14,662 bases of DNA from Acidobacteriaceae bacterium (lineage in GTDB: Bacteria; Acidobacteriota; Terriglobia; Terriglobales; Acidobacteriaceae): assembly GCA_003156235.1 (NCBI GenBank), contig PMGP01000113.1, positions 237 through 14,898 on the forward strand, written 5' to 3'. Position 1 is the stretch's first letter, and each line of letters starts with the position of its first letter. A program made the translations under genes and the position numbers. A model generated the notes under the pieces. The model was not told where the DNA came from. It made no database searches and saw only the letters and a program-made list of their open reading frames with translations. Shown here piece by piece: positions 5,075 through 14,484 of the stretch.

Positions 5075-8000
5075 CTAGTTGATCGTCACCGTCAGCGTGT
5101 TCGATGCCGACGCCCCTGGATTGGTCGCCACCAGCGTTCCACTTCCCGCGCTCGCCAGGTCGCTTGCCGGAATCGCCACCGTCACATGCGTCGCATCCAC
5201 AATCGTCGTAGTGCGATAGCTCCCGTTCCACGTCACTGCCACGCCCGGAACAAAGTTCGACCCGGTTAGTGTGAGCAGCGTATTGCCCACGCCATGCGCA
5301 ATCGTCGTCGCCAAACTCGACGTAAGGCTCGCTGCCGAATTGGTCTCCAGCAACTGCGGCGTTACAAACGGTCCGCGCACAAGCATGACGACAGTGACGG
5401 GCTGATTGGTGGAATAATCCTCTGCCGAGGACAGGAGTGCCAGCCCATCCTGACCAAAGCGCAACATCGTCCACCCTGCCTCGACACTGGACGCCGAGGC
5501 CGGCATGTCGACGAGCGCTTCGGGGGTATACGTGGTCAGGTCATAGCGCGCCAGGCCATACGCCCACGTTCCAGCCGTGTTTTCCATCATCAGGAATTCC
5601 TTTTGCAGTGATGGATCCGCGGCAATCGCAACGCCATCCCCTTTATCGCCTGAGTTGTAGAAATCAAAAAGTGGAAGCGTGGCGACCTGCGATGGAGGAG
5701 TAGTGGAAGGGTTGATAATTCCGCCATTACCGCCGTATACGAGGCCATTGGCGGCTTGTAACGATCCGCTGAAACCACCCATGCCATCCAGGGTCGTGCC
5801 ATCGATCAGCGTTGCGCCATTTGCATTGATGCTGTACCGGTAAAACTCGGCTCCGGTGCTGTAATTGTCGTAGGTGTAGAGATGCGAAGCATCTCCAAAT
5901 TGGGGGAAACTATCTCCCGCAAAATTGGTCCGGAATGTACCTGTGCTCCCATTGATATCGAAAATGCCGTCCTCACCCGAAAAGTCAACCGCGAGCGTAG
6001 TATCGGTTCCGGGCATGACGGACAGCCATGTTGCGACTGGATTACTGCCGGCGTGACTCGACGCCGATGACAGCGACAGTGTCTGAAGCAACGTCTGGTG
6101 TATCGGATCAAATTGCGCCAGGCTGGCCGATCCGCTCAACCCGATGTAGAGATAGTTGCCGTCGGCTGTTTCGGCCATCACAGTGGGGTTGCTTCCAACG
6201 TTCACAGGTGTTCCCACCGCACCGGTAAACGGATTGATGGTCACCACCGAATTGCCCGTCAGGTTGGTCGCCGTGCTGGGGACGGTGGCGTAGAGTTGCT
6301 GGGAGTACGGTTCGAAGAGAAGTGCGCTCGCAGGCACGTTGACCACTGAGTAAATGGTCAGCGGCAGGACTTGCGAGACGCCCCCGCCCGGAGCGGAATT
6401 GGTGACCGTTACGGCCGCCCAACCGTAATTCGCGATCTCAGAAGCCGTGACCGCGGCGGTTAACTGGGTTGCGCTTGCGTACGTTGTGGCAAGTGGATTT
6501 GTGCCCAAGTTTACGGTCGACCCCTCATTGAAGCCGGCGCCTGTCACGGTAAGGGTAAAGTCCGATGATCCGGCCTGGATGAAATTGGGCGAGATCGCAG
6601 TGAGCGACGGAGTAGCTGCATATAGGCTTCCCGACACGACGGTGCTTGTAGTGGCCTGATTGTTGGTTGTTGTCGGATCGTAGCTGGTGGACGAAACGGA
6701 TGCAACCCCGGCGAGTGTGCCCGAAGTTGAAGGTGTAGCGCTCACAGTGACGGTCGCACTCGCTCCGTTGGCCAGGCTGCCTAGATCGCAGACGAACTCC
6801 GTGCCAGTCCCGCAGGTTCCTTGACTCGGCGTCACGCTGTTGATGATCAGAGAAGAATCCAAATTCATGGTGAGCGCTACGCCTTGTGCCTGATCAGGAC
6901 CGCTGTTGGTGATTTTTGCGACCCAGGAGACGGTTGCTCCGGTGGTGGCTGTGGCCGGCGCAGTCAGCGTGACGGAAAGATCCGCGGGCGATGCCGAGAG
7001 ATCTTCCACCAGAGGCGTCTGGAAGATATAGATTTGATTGACTGACGCAAACGCACTTGCGGCGGCACTCAGCGCAATTCCGTTCTGTCCCCAGCGCACG
7101 ATCTTCTGGAAATTTGTTGGATAACCCTGCACACCGACGCCATTCACTGGAATGCTACCAGTGGGGTTGAAGGTGGTTTCATTGAATGCAAGCACCTGCG
7201 CGCTCGAACTGAAGCTGGTTGTGCCAACAAAGGCCCGTCCCAGCGTGGAATCGGAAACGATCGGCCCGGTGGCGGGGGTGCTCGTAGAACTGTAGAAGGT
7301 GCCCAGCAGTGCTCCCGTGGAGGAGTTGAACACCTGGCCAGTGGAGAGGTAGAGCTGGCCGTTGTCGTATTGGATAGAGGTCGCAGAACCGCTCACAGTA
7401 GCGAGGGTGGTGGCCACCGTAATGCCAGTAGAGCCTACCGTCAGTTGTTCGATGGTTGCACCGTTCACCATATAAAGAACCGACGAGGACGAACCGAAAC
7501 TGAGCGGTCCGTAACCGACCCCCGATGAAGACTTGGCGCGGGCAACGCCGGAATCGTAAATGGTGACGCCTGTTCCGCCCAGATAGCTGCCCGCGGATGC
7601 CACAGCAACGGAGTTTGGCGATCCGGGAACGGCAGTCAGATAGTTAGCCGTGCTGGGTGGGTTGTAAACTCCTGGTCCGCCGCCCAGGGAGAACTGGTTT
7701 ACGACCGCACCCGTGTTCAGGTTGACCTGCGCCACCGCTCCGGCCCCATCGAGACCGACGAAGAGCTGTGTGCCGTCTGTGGAAAGCGCAAGCTTGTTGG
7801 GATTGCTGCCCACCCAGATCTGCCGCATAATGTTGCCGGTGACCGGATCAATGCCTGCCACGGTATTACCGCCGGTTCCGACTCCGGAAACCGGGATGGA
7901 AGCGTACAGCAGTCCGTCCTTTGCGTTGTACACGATGTCTTTATTTGCGATCGCGATGTAGGTCGTATACGGCAGCGGAGCCGTCGTGCCTCCGCCTGGT

Positions 8001-9796
8001 GCAGGCGTCGTCACCGTAAAGTTCACATTCCCTGGCAATGCCAGGCTGGAAGCGGGAATCGTCACCGTCAGCTCCGTCGAACTTACGAACGTCGCCGCAA
8101 TGTTTGTCCCATTCATCGCCACCGTTGAGCTCGCCGTGAACCCGGTTCCATAGAGAGTCAACGCCGCTGCTGTATTGATCGGCCCAGCGTTCGGGTAGAT
8201 CTGTGTCAGCGTCGGCGCGGGAGGATTGTAGGCCGTAAAAGGCAGCGCCGCGGAAGTCCCTCCACCCGGCGCAGGCGTCGTCACGGCCAAGTTCACAACC
8301 CCCGGCATCGCGATGCTGGAGGCGGGAATTGTCGCCATCAACTCCGTCGAGTTCTGATAGGTTGTCGCGATGCTGCTTCCGTTCAGCAACACCGTCGAGT
8401 TCGCCGTGAAACCCGTTCCATACAGCGCCACTGTCGCGGCCGTGTTCGTCAGCCCCGAGTTCGGCGAAATCGACGTCAGCGTCGGCGGCGGAGGATTCGC
8501 AATCGAGACCGTCAGTACGTTTGACAAGGCGGGCGTCGAGGTTGTGCTGCTCACACTGACAGTCGCGGTGCCAGCAGATGCCAGTAGACTCGCGGGCACC
8601 TGGATCGTGATCGACTCCTGCGCCCAAGGTACGGTGCCATATTCCACGCCAGCGCTGCTAGAGACCGGCGTTCCGTTCCATAACACGCTTGACGTGAGGA
8701 TAAACTCCCCCGAATTCGGCAGTGTATTGATATCTGCAAAGAGGTTGGAGCCGTAAATCGTCATTGGTGTCGCGCCCGACCCAACCACGAACTGCGTCGG
8801 AGAAACTGACGTGATCACCGGTGTGGGCGTCTGTGGGAGTATCTCGAGTCCTGCCCCCAGCGCGCTCCCGCCCCCCGGCGTTGGGTTCACTACCGAAACA
8901 AGGAGTTGTTGTGATGTCGCCTCTTCCGCCACCGATAGCTGGAAGGTCAATTTCGTGGAACTCACATAGGTGGTTGCTACTGCTACTCCGTTCGTCGGCG
9001 AAGTGACCAGAGTGGAGGTTGTTCCGCCAAGGAATACTGTTGATGTCGGAAGAAAGTTCATCCCAGTCACTGTCACAGTGGTAGGTGTCGTCGTTCCGGT
9101 AAATACTAAAGAGGGCGAAATCGTGATGGGCCCTATCGGCGGTGGATTGTTCACCGCAACCGCCGCAGCCGCCGACGTTCCTCCACCCGGCGTTGCGTTC
9201 ACCGCCGTCAAGGTCAGGCTGCCCGTGCTCACCACGTCGGCCGCAGTCAGCGCTACATCCACTTGCGTGGCGCTCACGAAGATCGTCGTACGCGCACTGC
9301 CATTCACGTCGATCACCGTCGTCGGAACAAATCCTGTACCCGCCACGGAAATCACCGGCGACACCGCTCCCAGCACCACCGACGCGGGAATCGTCTGCGT
9401 GATCGCCGGCGCCGGGTTCGTCACCTCGAGATTGGCCGCCGCGCTCGATCCGCTGCCTGCCGAGCCGTTCCACGCGACAACAGAAAGCTGTGACCCACTC
9501 GCCACTTGCGCCGCCGTTACTGTTACAGTCACCTCGGTACTGCTCACGTAGCTGGTAACATCCATTACGGCACCCACCTGAACCGTGGATGTCGAAAGAA
9601 AACCCGTCCCATTCACCGTGAGGGTCAATTGTCCTGTACCCGCAGCCACCGTGGTTGGCGTGATGGAGGTCACCGTTGGTGCTGTCACCGCAGGCGGTGT
9701 CGTCCCGCCGGTGTTCGACGAAGATCCGCCGCAACCGGCAAGGAGAGCAAATGCAGAAAGGGAAAAATAGAGAACAATTGCAGATGTGGTTTTCAT
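5075..9796 (-). CDS. Very large IPT/TIG-repeat lipoprotein with two beta-propeller-like regions and a DUF11 domain
   Basis: The product is predicted to be a 1573-aa exported lipoprotein. MKTTSAIVLYFSLSAFALLAGC is a lipoprotein signal with lipobox LAGC and acylated Cys22, followed by a Gly/Ser/Thr linker. The frame is open to a GTG at 9865, but the ATG at 9796 is preferred because the signal starts there. Order: six IPT/TIG Ig-like domains (about 40-613) with NGTGF, STEL and PGGGTS motifs; a YVTN/NHL-like propeller region (615-930, with GIDPVTGNI, LSTDGTQLFVGL); one DUF11 domain (937-1055, with ITNSGPDQA and DPTTTNNQA); TIG 7 (1065-1148); a second propeller region (1150-1476); and a final TIG (1495-1573). 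It contains no catalytic motif. A surface adhesion or scaffold role is an inference from architecture. It appears monocistronic, with its own terminator. Confidence 0.88.
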   Translation of the reverse strand: MKTTSAIVLYFSLSAFALLAGCGGSSSNTGGTTPPAVTAPTVTSITPTTVAAGTGQLTLTVNGTGFLSTSTVQVGAVMDVTSYVSSTEVTVTVTAAQVASGSQLSVVAWNGSAGSGSSAAANLEVTNPAPAITQTIPASVVLGAVSPVISVAGTGFVPTTVIDVNGSARTTIFVSATQVDVALTAADVVSTGSLTLTAVNATPGGGTSAAAAVAVNNPPPIGPITISPSLVFTGTTTPTTVTVTGMNFLPTSTVFLGGTTSTLVTSPTNGVAVATTYVSSTKLTFQLSVAEEATSQQLLVSVVNPTPGGGSALGAGLEILPQTPTPVITSVSPTQFVVGSGATPMTIYGSNLFADINTLPNSGEFILTSSVLWNGTPVSSSAGVEYGTVPWAQESITIQVPASLLASAGTATVSVSSTTSTPALSNVLTVSIANPPPPTLTSISPNSGLTNTAATVALYGTGFTANSTVLLNGSSIATTYQNSTELMATIPASSIAMPGVVNLAVTTPAPGGGTSAALPFTAYNPPAPTLTQIYPNAGPINTAAALTLYGTGFTASSTVAMNGTNIAATFVSSTELTVTIPASSLALPGNVNFTVTTPAPGGGTTAPLPYTTYIAIANKDIVYNAKDGLLYASIPVSGVGTGGNTVAGIDPVTGNIMRQIWVGSNPNKLALSTDGTQLFVGLDGAGAVAQVNLNTGAVVNQFSLGGGPGVYNPPSTANYLTAVPGSPNSVAVASAGSYLGGTGVTIYDSGVARAKSSSGVGYGPLSFGSSSSVLYMVNGATIEQLTVGSTGITVATTLATVSGSATSIQYDNGQLYLSTGQVFNSSTGALLGTFYSSTSTPATGPIVSDSTLGRAFVGTTSFSSSAQVLAFNETTFNPTGSIPVNGVGVQGYPTNFQKIVRWGQNGIALSAAASAFASVNQIYIFQTPLVEDLSASPADLSVTLTAPATATTGATVSWVAKITNSGPDQAQGVALTMNLDSSLIINSVTPSQGTCGTGTEFVCDLGSLANGASATVTVSATPSTSGTLAGVASVSSTSYDPTTTNNQATTSTVVSGSLYAATPSLTAISPNFIQAGSSDFTLTVTGAGFNEGSTVNLGTNPLATTYASATQLTAAVTASEIANYGWAAVTVTNSAPGGGVSQVLPLTIYSVVNVPASALLFEPYSQQLYATVPSTATNLTGNSVVTINPFTGAVGTPVNVGSNPTVMAETADGNYLYIGLSGSASLAQFDPIHQTLLQTLSLSSASSHAGSNPVATWLSVMPGTDTTLAVDFSGEDGIFDINGSTGTFRTNFAGDSFPQFGDASHLYTYDNYSTGAEFYRYSINANGATLIDGTTLDGMGGFSGSLQAANGLVYGGNGGIINPSTTPPSQVATLPLFDFYNSGDKGDGVAIAADPSLQKEFLMMENTAGTWAYGLARYDLTTYTPEALVDMPASASSVEAGWTMLRFGQDGLALLSSAEDYSTNQPVTVVMLVRGPFVTPQLLETNSAASLTSSLATTIAHGVGNTLLTLTGSNFVPGVAVTWNGSYRTTTIVDATHVTVAIPASDLASAGSGTLVATNPGASASNTLTVTIN
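7958..8488 (-). repeat. Two adjacent near-duplicate TIG domain units
   Basis: Within the lipoprotein gene, domains 5 (8233-8488) and 6 (about 7958-8221) are clearly related at both protein and DNA level. Both contain LYGTGFTA, STEL, TIPASS and TTPAPGGGT, and long stretches of DNA match. This suggests a recent tandem duplication of one Ig-like module. Confidence 0.7.
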
Positions 9797-9828
9797 GTCA
9801 CAAGCAGTGTAAAGTAGCACGAATGATA

Positions 9829-9834
9829 AGTATA
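9829..9834 (-). promoter_or_regulatory. Possible -10 box of the lipoprotein gene
   Basis: TATACT on the minus strand lies 32 bases before the preferred ATG at 9796. Transcription from it would start inside the longer GTG-initiated frame, which fits the shorter start. No good -35 box is visible. Confidence 0.3.
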
Positions 9835-9995
9835 GTAGAAATTTTGTTCTTATCTTTTGATTCACTGCTCAAGAACATCCCGCCGAAGTTGGCATTCCCC
9901 GGCTCAAGGTTCCTGCACCATGGCGTACGACCCGCCTCTCGGTTTCCCCAGCGACGTGGAGATTCGGATTTTTGGATTTGAGAAGCTACCAAAAC

Positions 9996-10031
9996 GAAAA
10001 AGCCCTCCGCCGATTGGCGGAGGGCTTTTTC
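9996..10031 (-). terminator. Strong rho-independent terminator of the M16 peptidase gene
   Basis: A perfect 16-bp stem (9996-10011 with 10016-10031, core GCCCTCCGCC) has a GATT loop. It has T-runs on both strands, so it could act in either direction. It lies 82 bases past the peptidase stop and upstream of the lipoprotein gene. Confidence 0.92.
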
Positions 10032-10113
10032 GCTTGTCCTCCTGAGCGATCCGGGGCCCCCGGCGCACGATCTTTGTGCACTGGGGTGGGAAGTCGAAGG
10101 CCTGCCCAAAATG

Positions 10114-12855
10114 TTACTGGTAAGCGCCTGCCTTCTTGAAGTCGCCGCCTTTGACGATGGAGATGGCGGCTGCATCGACATGGCGCTTGAATGCATCATT
10201 CACTTGCTGCGGCGTCAGCGCGGCGACGGAGGTCTCCAGCTTGGCGTCCCATTGCAGGGTGCGTCCCCAGTGCTCGTGGTTGAGCAGCATATCGGCGATG
10301 GAACCCTCGTCGGCGCGCCCCACTGTGCGTTGGTCCAGCCAGGTCTTCTTGGCCTTTTCCACCTCGTCGGCGGTAAAGCCGTCTTTCAGCGCACGGGCCA
10401 GTTCCTCGTTGAAGGCAGCTTCCACTTTGGGCATATTCTGTGGCGCCGCAATGGCATAGCCGGATAGGTTGCCCCCGTCGTCTTTGATGGGCATGGAGAA
10501 CGACGCCCCGGCTCCGTAGCTCAGGCCGTCTTTAACGCGAATGCGCAGAAAGAGGCGGGAGTTGGGAGAACCGCCGAAGACCATGCCGGCAATGGTGAGT
10601 GCCGCGTAGTCAGGATCCTCGTCGGTCATCTTCATGGGCATATCCGCCAGGAAAAGCGCATTCTGCTTATCGGGCGTTTCAATCTTGTCGTTGATCGGCG
10701 CCACATTGGCGTACATGTTGCTCACGCGTTCGTAGCGGCTGGGGCTCTTCCAATCGCCGAAGAGTTCTTCGACAAGTTTCCGCACCTGTACCGGATCAAA
10801 CTGGCCGCTGATGACGATTTCTCCCTCGCTGGCGCCGTAAAACTGCTTGTAGAACTGGCGCACGTCGTCCAGCGTCACCTTCTTCAGATCTTCGATCTGT
10901 TCATCGATGGTCGAGACATAGCGCGTGTCGCCACGAGTGTAGCGGGCGTTCATGTGCCGGTTCATGTCCAACTGGGCCAGCGTGTAAGGTTCGGTCTTGC
11001 CGCTCTCCGCATTGGCGATGCGTTCCTGGCGGATCTGTTCGAATTCAGTCTCAGGAAACGAGGGTTCGCGAAGAAGCTCCCTGGTGAAGCGCAAGGAATC
11101 GGCCAGGTTCGCCTCCAGCGTCTTGACCCACGCCCCAGCGTTGTCAACCCCGCCCCAGACATTGATCTGTGCTTTCAGGCGGTCGGTCTCATCCTGTATC
11201 TGCTGACGGTTTTTGTTCTTCGTGCCGCGCTTCAGCAATACTCCAGCTATTTCCGCGGCAGTGTCTTTACCGAAGAGCGACTTCTCGTCGCCGAAGTGGA
11301 CTTTCATCACAGCCACCATCGTTCCGCCGCGGGTCTTCTTGGGGAACATCACCAGCTTTAACCCGTTGGGCAGTGTGACGCGGATGACGCGGGCTTCGAT
11401 GTTCTGCGGAGTGGGATCGAAGACCTCGCCCTGTTGAATGGCCGTGCCGCCTTTATAATCCTTGAAAAGCGCCGCCGGATCCGGCGTAGCGGGAATCTCG
11501 GCGCGATCGGGAGCGGCGATGGGAATAAACTCGCCCAGCGTGCGGTTGGAGGATTTCAGGTAGGCCTTAGCCACGCGCGCCACGTCGGCCGGCGTGACTT
11601 TGCTCACCTCATCGCGATCGAGGAAGAATTCCCGCCAGTCGCCGTCGCCCACGTCGTTGCCAAGCATCAAAGCAACCATTTGCGAATTCGTCTGCGTGAG
11701 TTCAATGTTCTTCAGGATGCGGGCCTTGGCGCGGTCCACCTCCTCCTGGGTGGGAGGATCATTGGCCAGACCTTCGACCGTCTTGAGCAGAATCTGCTGC
11801 GCCTCGTCGATGGATTGATCCGGCTTGAGCTGCGCGAAGGCCTCCGCATATCCCGGATCGTGCATGTCCTCGGCGTTCATACCGGTCGACACTGCCTTCT
11901 TGGAATCGACGAGCGCCTTGTACAACCGGCCCGTCTGCTCAGCGCCCAGCACCTGAGCCATCACTTCCAGAGGCGCCATATCCGGATGCAGGGCGGCCGG
12001 AGTGTGGTAGACCGCCATGACCCTCTGAATATTTCCCACGCGGCGCAAAATGACGGAGCGCTCTCCTTCCTGCGTCGGCTCGGCCGTATACGGCTGTGTG
12101 AGTACGCGCTGCGGCCTGGGGATGGCGCCAATGGTTTCAGAGACCAGCGCCAGGGCCTTCGATTCATCGAATTGTCCCGCAATGATGAGATCGGCGTCAT
12201 CGGGCTGGTAATACTTCCGGTAGAAAACCGCCAGGTTGTCGATGGGCACTCTTTCCACGTCGGTGCGATTGCCGATCACTGACTTTCCATAGTTGTGGAA
12301 GTTGTAGGCCGCCGCCAGAACGCGCTTCTCCAAAATATACTCCGGGCTGTTCTCGCCCATCTCCATTTCGTTGCGGACCACCGTCATTTCCGTGTCCAGA
12401 TCCTTCTTGAGCATGGTCATATTGACCATGCGGTCGGCTTCCAGTCCCAGGGCCCAGCGCAGGTTCTCGTCGCTCGCGTTGAACATTTCAAAATACATCG
12501 TCCGGTCGTAGGATGTGGTGCCGTTGAAGTAGCCGCCGGCCCGGTCGGTCAGCTCCTTGAAGATCTCTCTGCCCGAGGTAGCGCTCTTGAACAGCATGTG
12601 CTCCAGCAGGTGCGCCATGCCGGTCTCGCCATACCCTTCGTTGCGCGAACCGACCTTGTAAACCACGTTGAGCGTGATTTTGGGTTTGGAGTTGTCGGGA
12701 AACAATAAAACATGCAGGCCGTTCGGGAAAGCATATTCCGTGATTCCTTCAATGGAGGTTACCTTCTGAACGCCTTGCGGCAAATTCTGAGCCAGCGTGG
12801 TGGCGCACAGTGCAATAGCCGTGACAAAGAGTGCGATAAGTCTTCGCATACGCAT
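10114..12855 (-). CDS. Exported M16 family zinc metallopeptidase (two-domain)
   Basis: This is a 913-aa pitrilysin-type zinc protease, predicted to be secreted or periplasmic. A signal peptide (MRMRRLIALFVTAIALCATTLA, cut near A22) precedes the first M16 core. That core carries the inverted zinc motif HLLEH (H82, E85, H86) and third ligand E163 in VVRNEME. A second M16 half begins near 487. There the equivalent of HxxEH reads AEIAG (534-538), so this half is non-catalytic, as usual for fused PqqL/pitrilysin-like proteins. It keeps the C-terminal substrate-binding R...Y motif (R768 to Y780, ending in GLSY). The start ATG at 12855 has AAAGG (12863-12867) seven bases upstream. It appears to be a single-gene unit. 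Likely substrates are short or partly unfolded peptides; the exact substrate is unknown. Confidence 0.93.
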   Translation of the reverse strand: MRMRRLIALFVTAIALCATTLAQNLPQGVQKVTSIEGITEYAFPNGLHVLLFPDNSKPKITLNVVYKVGSRNEGYGETGMAHLLEHMLFKSATSGREIFKELTDRAGGYFNGTTSYDRTMYFEMFNASDENLRWALGLEADRMVNMTMLKKDLDTEMTVVRNEMEMGENSPEYILEKRVLAAAYNFHNYGKSVIGNRTDVERVPIDNLAVFYRKYYQPDDADLIIAGQFDESKALALVSETIGAIPRPQRVLTQPYTAEPTQEGERSVILRRVGNIQRVMAVYHTPAALHPDMAPLEVMAQVLGAEQTGRLYKALVDSKKAVSTGMNAEDMHDPGYAEAFAQLKPDQSIDEAQQILLKTVEGLANDPPTQEEVDRAKARILKNIELTQTNSQMVALMLGNDVGDGDWREFFLDRDEVSKVTPADVARVAKAYLKSSNRTLGEFIPIAAPDRAEIPATPDPAALFKDYKGGTAIQQGEVFDPTPQNIEARVIRVTLPNGLKLVMFPKKTRGGTMVAVMKVHFGDEKSLFGKDTAAEIAGVLLKRGTKNKNRQQIQDETDRLKAQINVWGGVDNAGAWVKTLEANLADSLRFTRELLREPSFPETEFEQIRQERIANAESGKTEPYTLAQLDMNRHMNARYTRGDTRYVSTIDEQIEDLKKVTLDDVRQFYKQFYGASEGEIVISGQFDPVQVRKLVEELFGDWKSPSRYERVSNMYANVAPINDKIETPDKQNALFLADMPMKMTDEDPDYAALTIAGMVFGGSPNSRLFLRIRVKDGLSYGAGASFSMPIKDDGGNLSGYAIAAPQNMPKVEAAFNEELARALKDGFTADEVEKAKKTWLDQRTVGRADEGSIADMLLNHEHWGRTLQWDAKLETSVAALTPQQVNDAFKRHVDAAAISIVKGGDFKKAGAYQ

Positions 12856-12896
12856 GCATTCGCCTTTCAGATTCTTAGGTGCGGCTTCCGTGTCCG

Positions 12897-12902
12897 ATAA
12901 TA
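12897..12902 (-). promoter_or_regulatory. Possible -10 box of the M16 peptidase gene
   Basis: TATTAT on the minus strand lies 41 bases before the ATG, with a weak TGGCCA at the -35 position 18 bases further upstream. This is suggestive only. Confidence 0.25.
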
Positions 12903-13026
12903 CCCGGCGGTAGCGAGGGTTGGCCAGGCAGGGTTTCAGTTGATAGGAATAGCGTAAACGCCATTCTAGGAGATAGACGGACAGGTTGTATTTTTGTTTG
13001 AGGAAAAGTGAGCCGGCAATGGACTT

Positions 13027-13052
13027 CTGACACTGATCACCGACCCCTGATT
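13027..13052. repeat. Single copy of the CTGACA-CTGATC repeat family
   Basis: CTGACACTGATCACCGACCC followed by CTGATT lies immediately past the stop of the DegT-family gene. It resembles CTGACAACTGATCCCTGA at 3277-3294, which lies just past the deoA stop. The rest of the gap to 12856 shows no gene. Confidence 0.5.
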
Positions 13053-13053
13053 T

Positions 13054-14244
13054 TCAACTCAAAAACTCGGCGATGGCGCTGACGACCGTCTGCTGTTCGT
13101 CCTCGCGCAGCTCGGGAAAGATGGGGAGGGCCAACACCTCTCGCGCCGCTCGCTCGGCCTCCGGGAAGCTGCCCTCGCTGTAGCCCAGGCTCTTCAGCGC
13201 CGCTTGCAGGTGCAGCGGGACGGGGTAGTAGATCTCCGAGCCGATCTTGCGCTCGGTGAGAAATGCGCGCAGTTCATCGCGGCGCGTGGTACGGATCACA
13301 TACTGATGCCAAACGTGATGCGTGCCACGTACCTCTTGCGGCAGGACGATGCCGTGGATGGGATAGGGGCCAGCCTCGACCAGTCCGGCGGCGTGAAAGA
13401 GCGCGTGATAGCGCTTGGCGACAGTGCGGCGAAGCTGATTCCAGGTGTCGATGTAGCGGAGCTTGACGGAGAGGATGGCTCCCTGTAAGCCGTCCATGCG
13501 CGTGTTCCAGCCCACTTCGTCGTGGTGGTAGCGGCGGCGCATTCCGTGCTGGCGCAACATGCGGGCGCGCTCGGCCACTTCGTCTGAGTTGGTGGTGACC
13601 ATCCCCGCGTCGCCCGCCGCGCTCAGGTTCTTGGTGGGATAGAAGCTGAAGGCGGCGGCATCGCCTAAAGCGCCGGCTTTAACTCCTTGATAGTCAGCGC
13701 CCCAGGCTTGGGCGGCGTCTTCAATGAGCTTGAGGTTGTGCTGCTTTGCGATGTGGTCGTAAGCGATCCAGTCGGCGCATTGGCCGAAGAGGTGGACGGG
13801 GAGAATGGCTTTGATCGACGCGCCCTGCGGACCATTGAGAATTGCTTCGACGGCTACAGGGTTGAGGTTGAAGGTGGTGGGTTCGATGTCGGCGAGAAGA
13901 GGTGTGGCCCCGGCGCGGAGGATGGCGCTCGTGGAGGCGAAGAAGCTGAAGGGGGTGGTGACGACGGCGTGACCGGGGCCAATTTCGGCGGCTGCCAATG
14001 CGAGCCAGAGAGCGTCTGTGCCCGAGGAGCAACCGATGGCGTGGGCCACGCCCAACCGCTCCGCGGCGGCTTTTTCAAAGGCGGCAACCGGCTCGCCCAG
14101 AATAAATTGCTGAGAGACCAGGACCTGATCGAGGGCGTTGAGAAGTTCTTGATGGAGGGGCTGGTACTGGCGTTTGAGGTCCATCATGGGCACCGGCTGG
14201 GCGGTTGCGGCGGGGTTTTCCGGCTGATTCGATGAGTCTTTCAC
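13054..14244 (-). CDS. DegT/DnrJ/EryC1/StrS family sugar aminotransferase
   Basis: This is a PLP-dependent aminotransferase that typically aminates keto sugars attached to nucleotides for polysaccharide or glycan synthesis. At 396 aa it is a little longer than usual because of about 19 extra N-terminal residues. The family core starts at MMDLKRQYQPLHQEL (20-34). SSGTDALWLAL (73-83) is the PLP-phosphate region, EDAAQAWGA (175-183) holds the cofactor Asp176, and the Schiff-base lysine is K205 in SFYPTKNLSAAGDAG. HHDEVGWNTRMDGLQGA (240-256) is also characteristic. The frame opens with GTG at 14244 and neither it nor the ATG at 14187 has a clear ribosome binding site; the ATG fits the family better. 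No other sugar-pathway genes lie beside it, so the substrate cannot be named. Confidence 0.9.
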   Translation of the reverse strand: MKDSSNQPENPAATAQPVPMMDLKRQYQPLHQELLNALDQVLVSQQFILGEPVAAFEKAAAERLGVAHAIGCSSGTDALWLALAAAEIGPGHAVVTTPFSFFASTSAILRAGATPLLADIEPTTFNLNPVAVEAILNGPQGASIKAILPVHLFGQCADWIAYDHIAKQHNLKLIEDAAQAWGADYQGVKAGALGDAAAFSFYPTKNLSAAGDAGMVTTNSDEVAERARMLRQHGMRRRYHHDEVGWNTRMDGLQGAILSVKLRYIDTWNQLRRTVAKRYHALFHAAGLVEAGPYPIHGIVLPQEVRGTHHVWHQYVIRTTRRDELRAFLTERKIGSEIYYPVPLHLQAALKSLGYSEGSFPEAERAAREVLALPIFPELREDEQQTVVSAIAEFLS

Positions 14245-14397
14245 ACATTCATGCTAGCAGCCGCATGGACTCCCCGGTCCCAAAAGCAGGGATAAGGCAT
14301 CGGGCTGCATCGCTTCCCAGGTCCGAAAATCCGGACATGGGGCACCCTTATAATTGCGGAAAACAGCACCGGAAAAGAAAATTAACTCAAGTGAGGG

Positions 14398-14424
14398 TTG
14401 AAAAGGTCGGCAAAGCCCTATATT
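14398..14424 (+). promoter_or_regulatory. Possible hfq promoter
   Basis: TTGAAA (14398-14403) and TATATT (14419-14424) match the -35 and -10 consensus well but are only 15 bases apart, shorter than ideal. Use of this promoter would give a leader of about 100 nt. The rest of 14245-14534 shows no gene. Confidence 0.3.
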
Positions 14425-14484
14425 GTTAATGAATTGCGGTAATTGGCGGCACTGGAGCTTCCGGCGCCGCATCCGCTGATTTAC

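Noticed and set aside
7958..9700. Repeated DNA in the lipoprotein gene considered as a CRISPR-like array
   Set aside because: The repeats are about 260 bp long, in frame and diverged; they encode Ig-like domains and have no short identical repeats or spacers.
8658..9734. Minus-strand 358-codon frame inside the lipoprotein gene
   Set aside because: Out-of-frame reading of repetitive TIG coding DNA, with Arg/Gly/Asp-rich low-complexity composition.
9798..10199. Minus-strand frame of 133 codons between the peptidase and lipoprotein genes
   Set aside because: It runs from inside the peptidase gene through the strong terminator, so it is unlikely to be translated. Part of it may be a dispersed intergenic sequence.
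14254..14472. 72-codon minus-strand frame in the hfq-aminotransferase gap
   Set aside because: No recognisable motif, no ribosome binding site, and it covers the probable hfq promoter.
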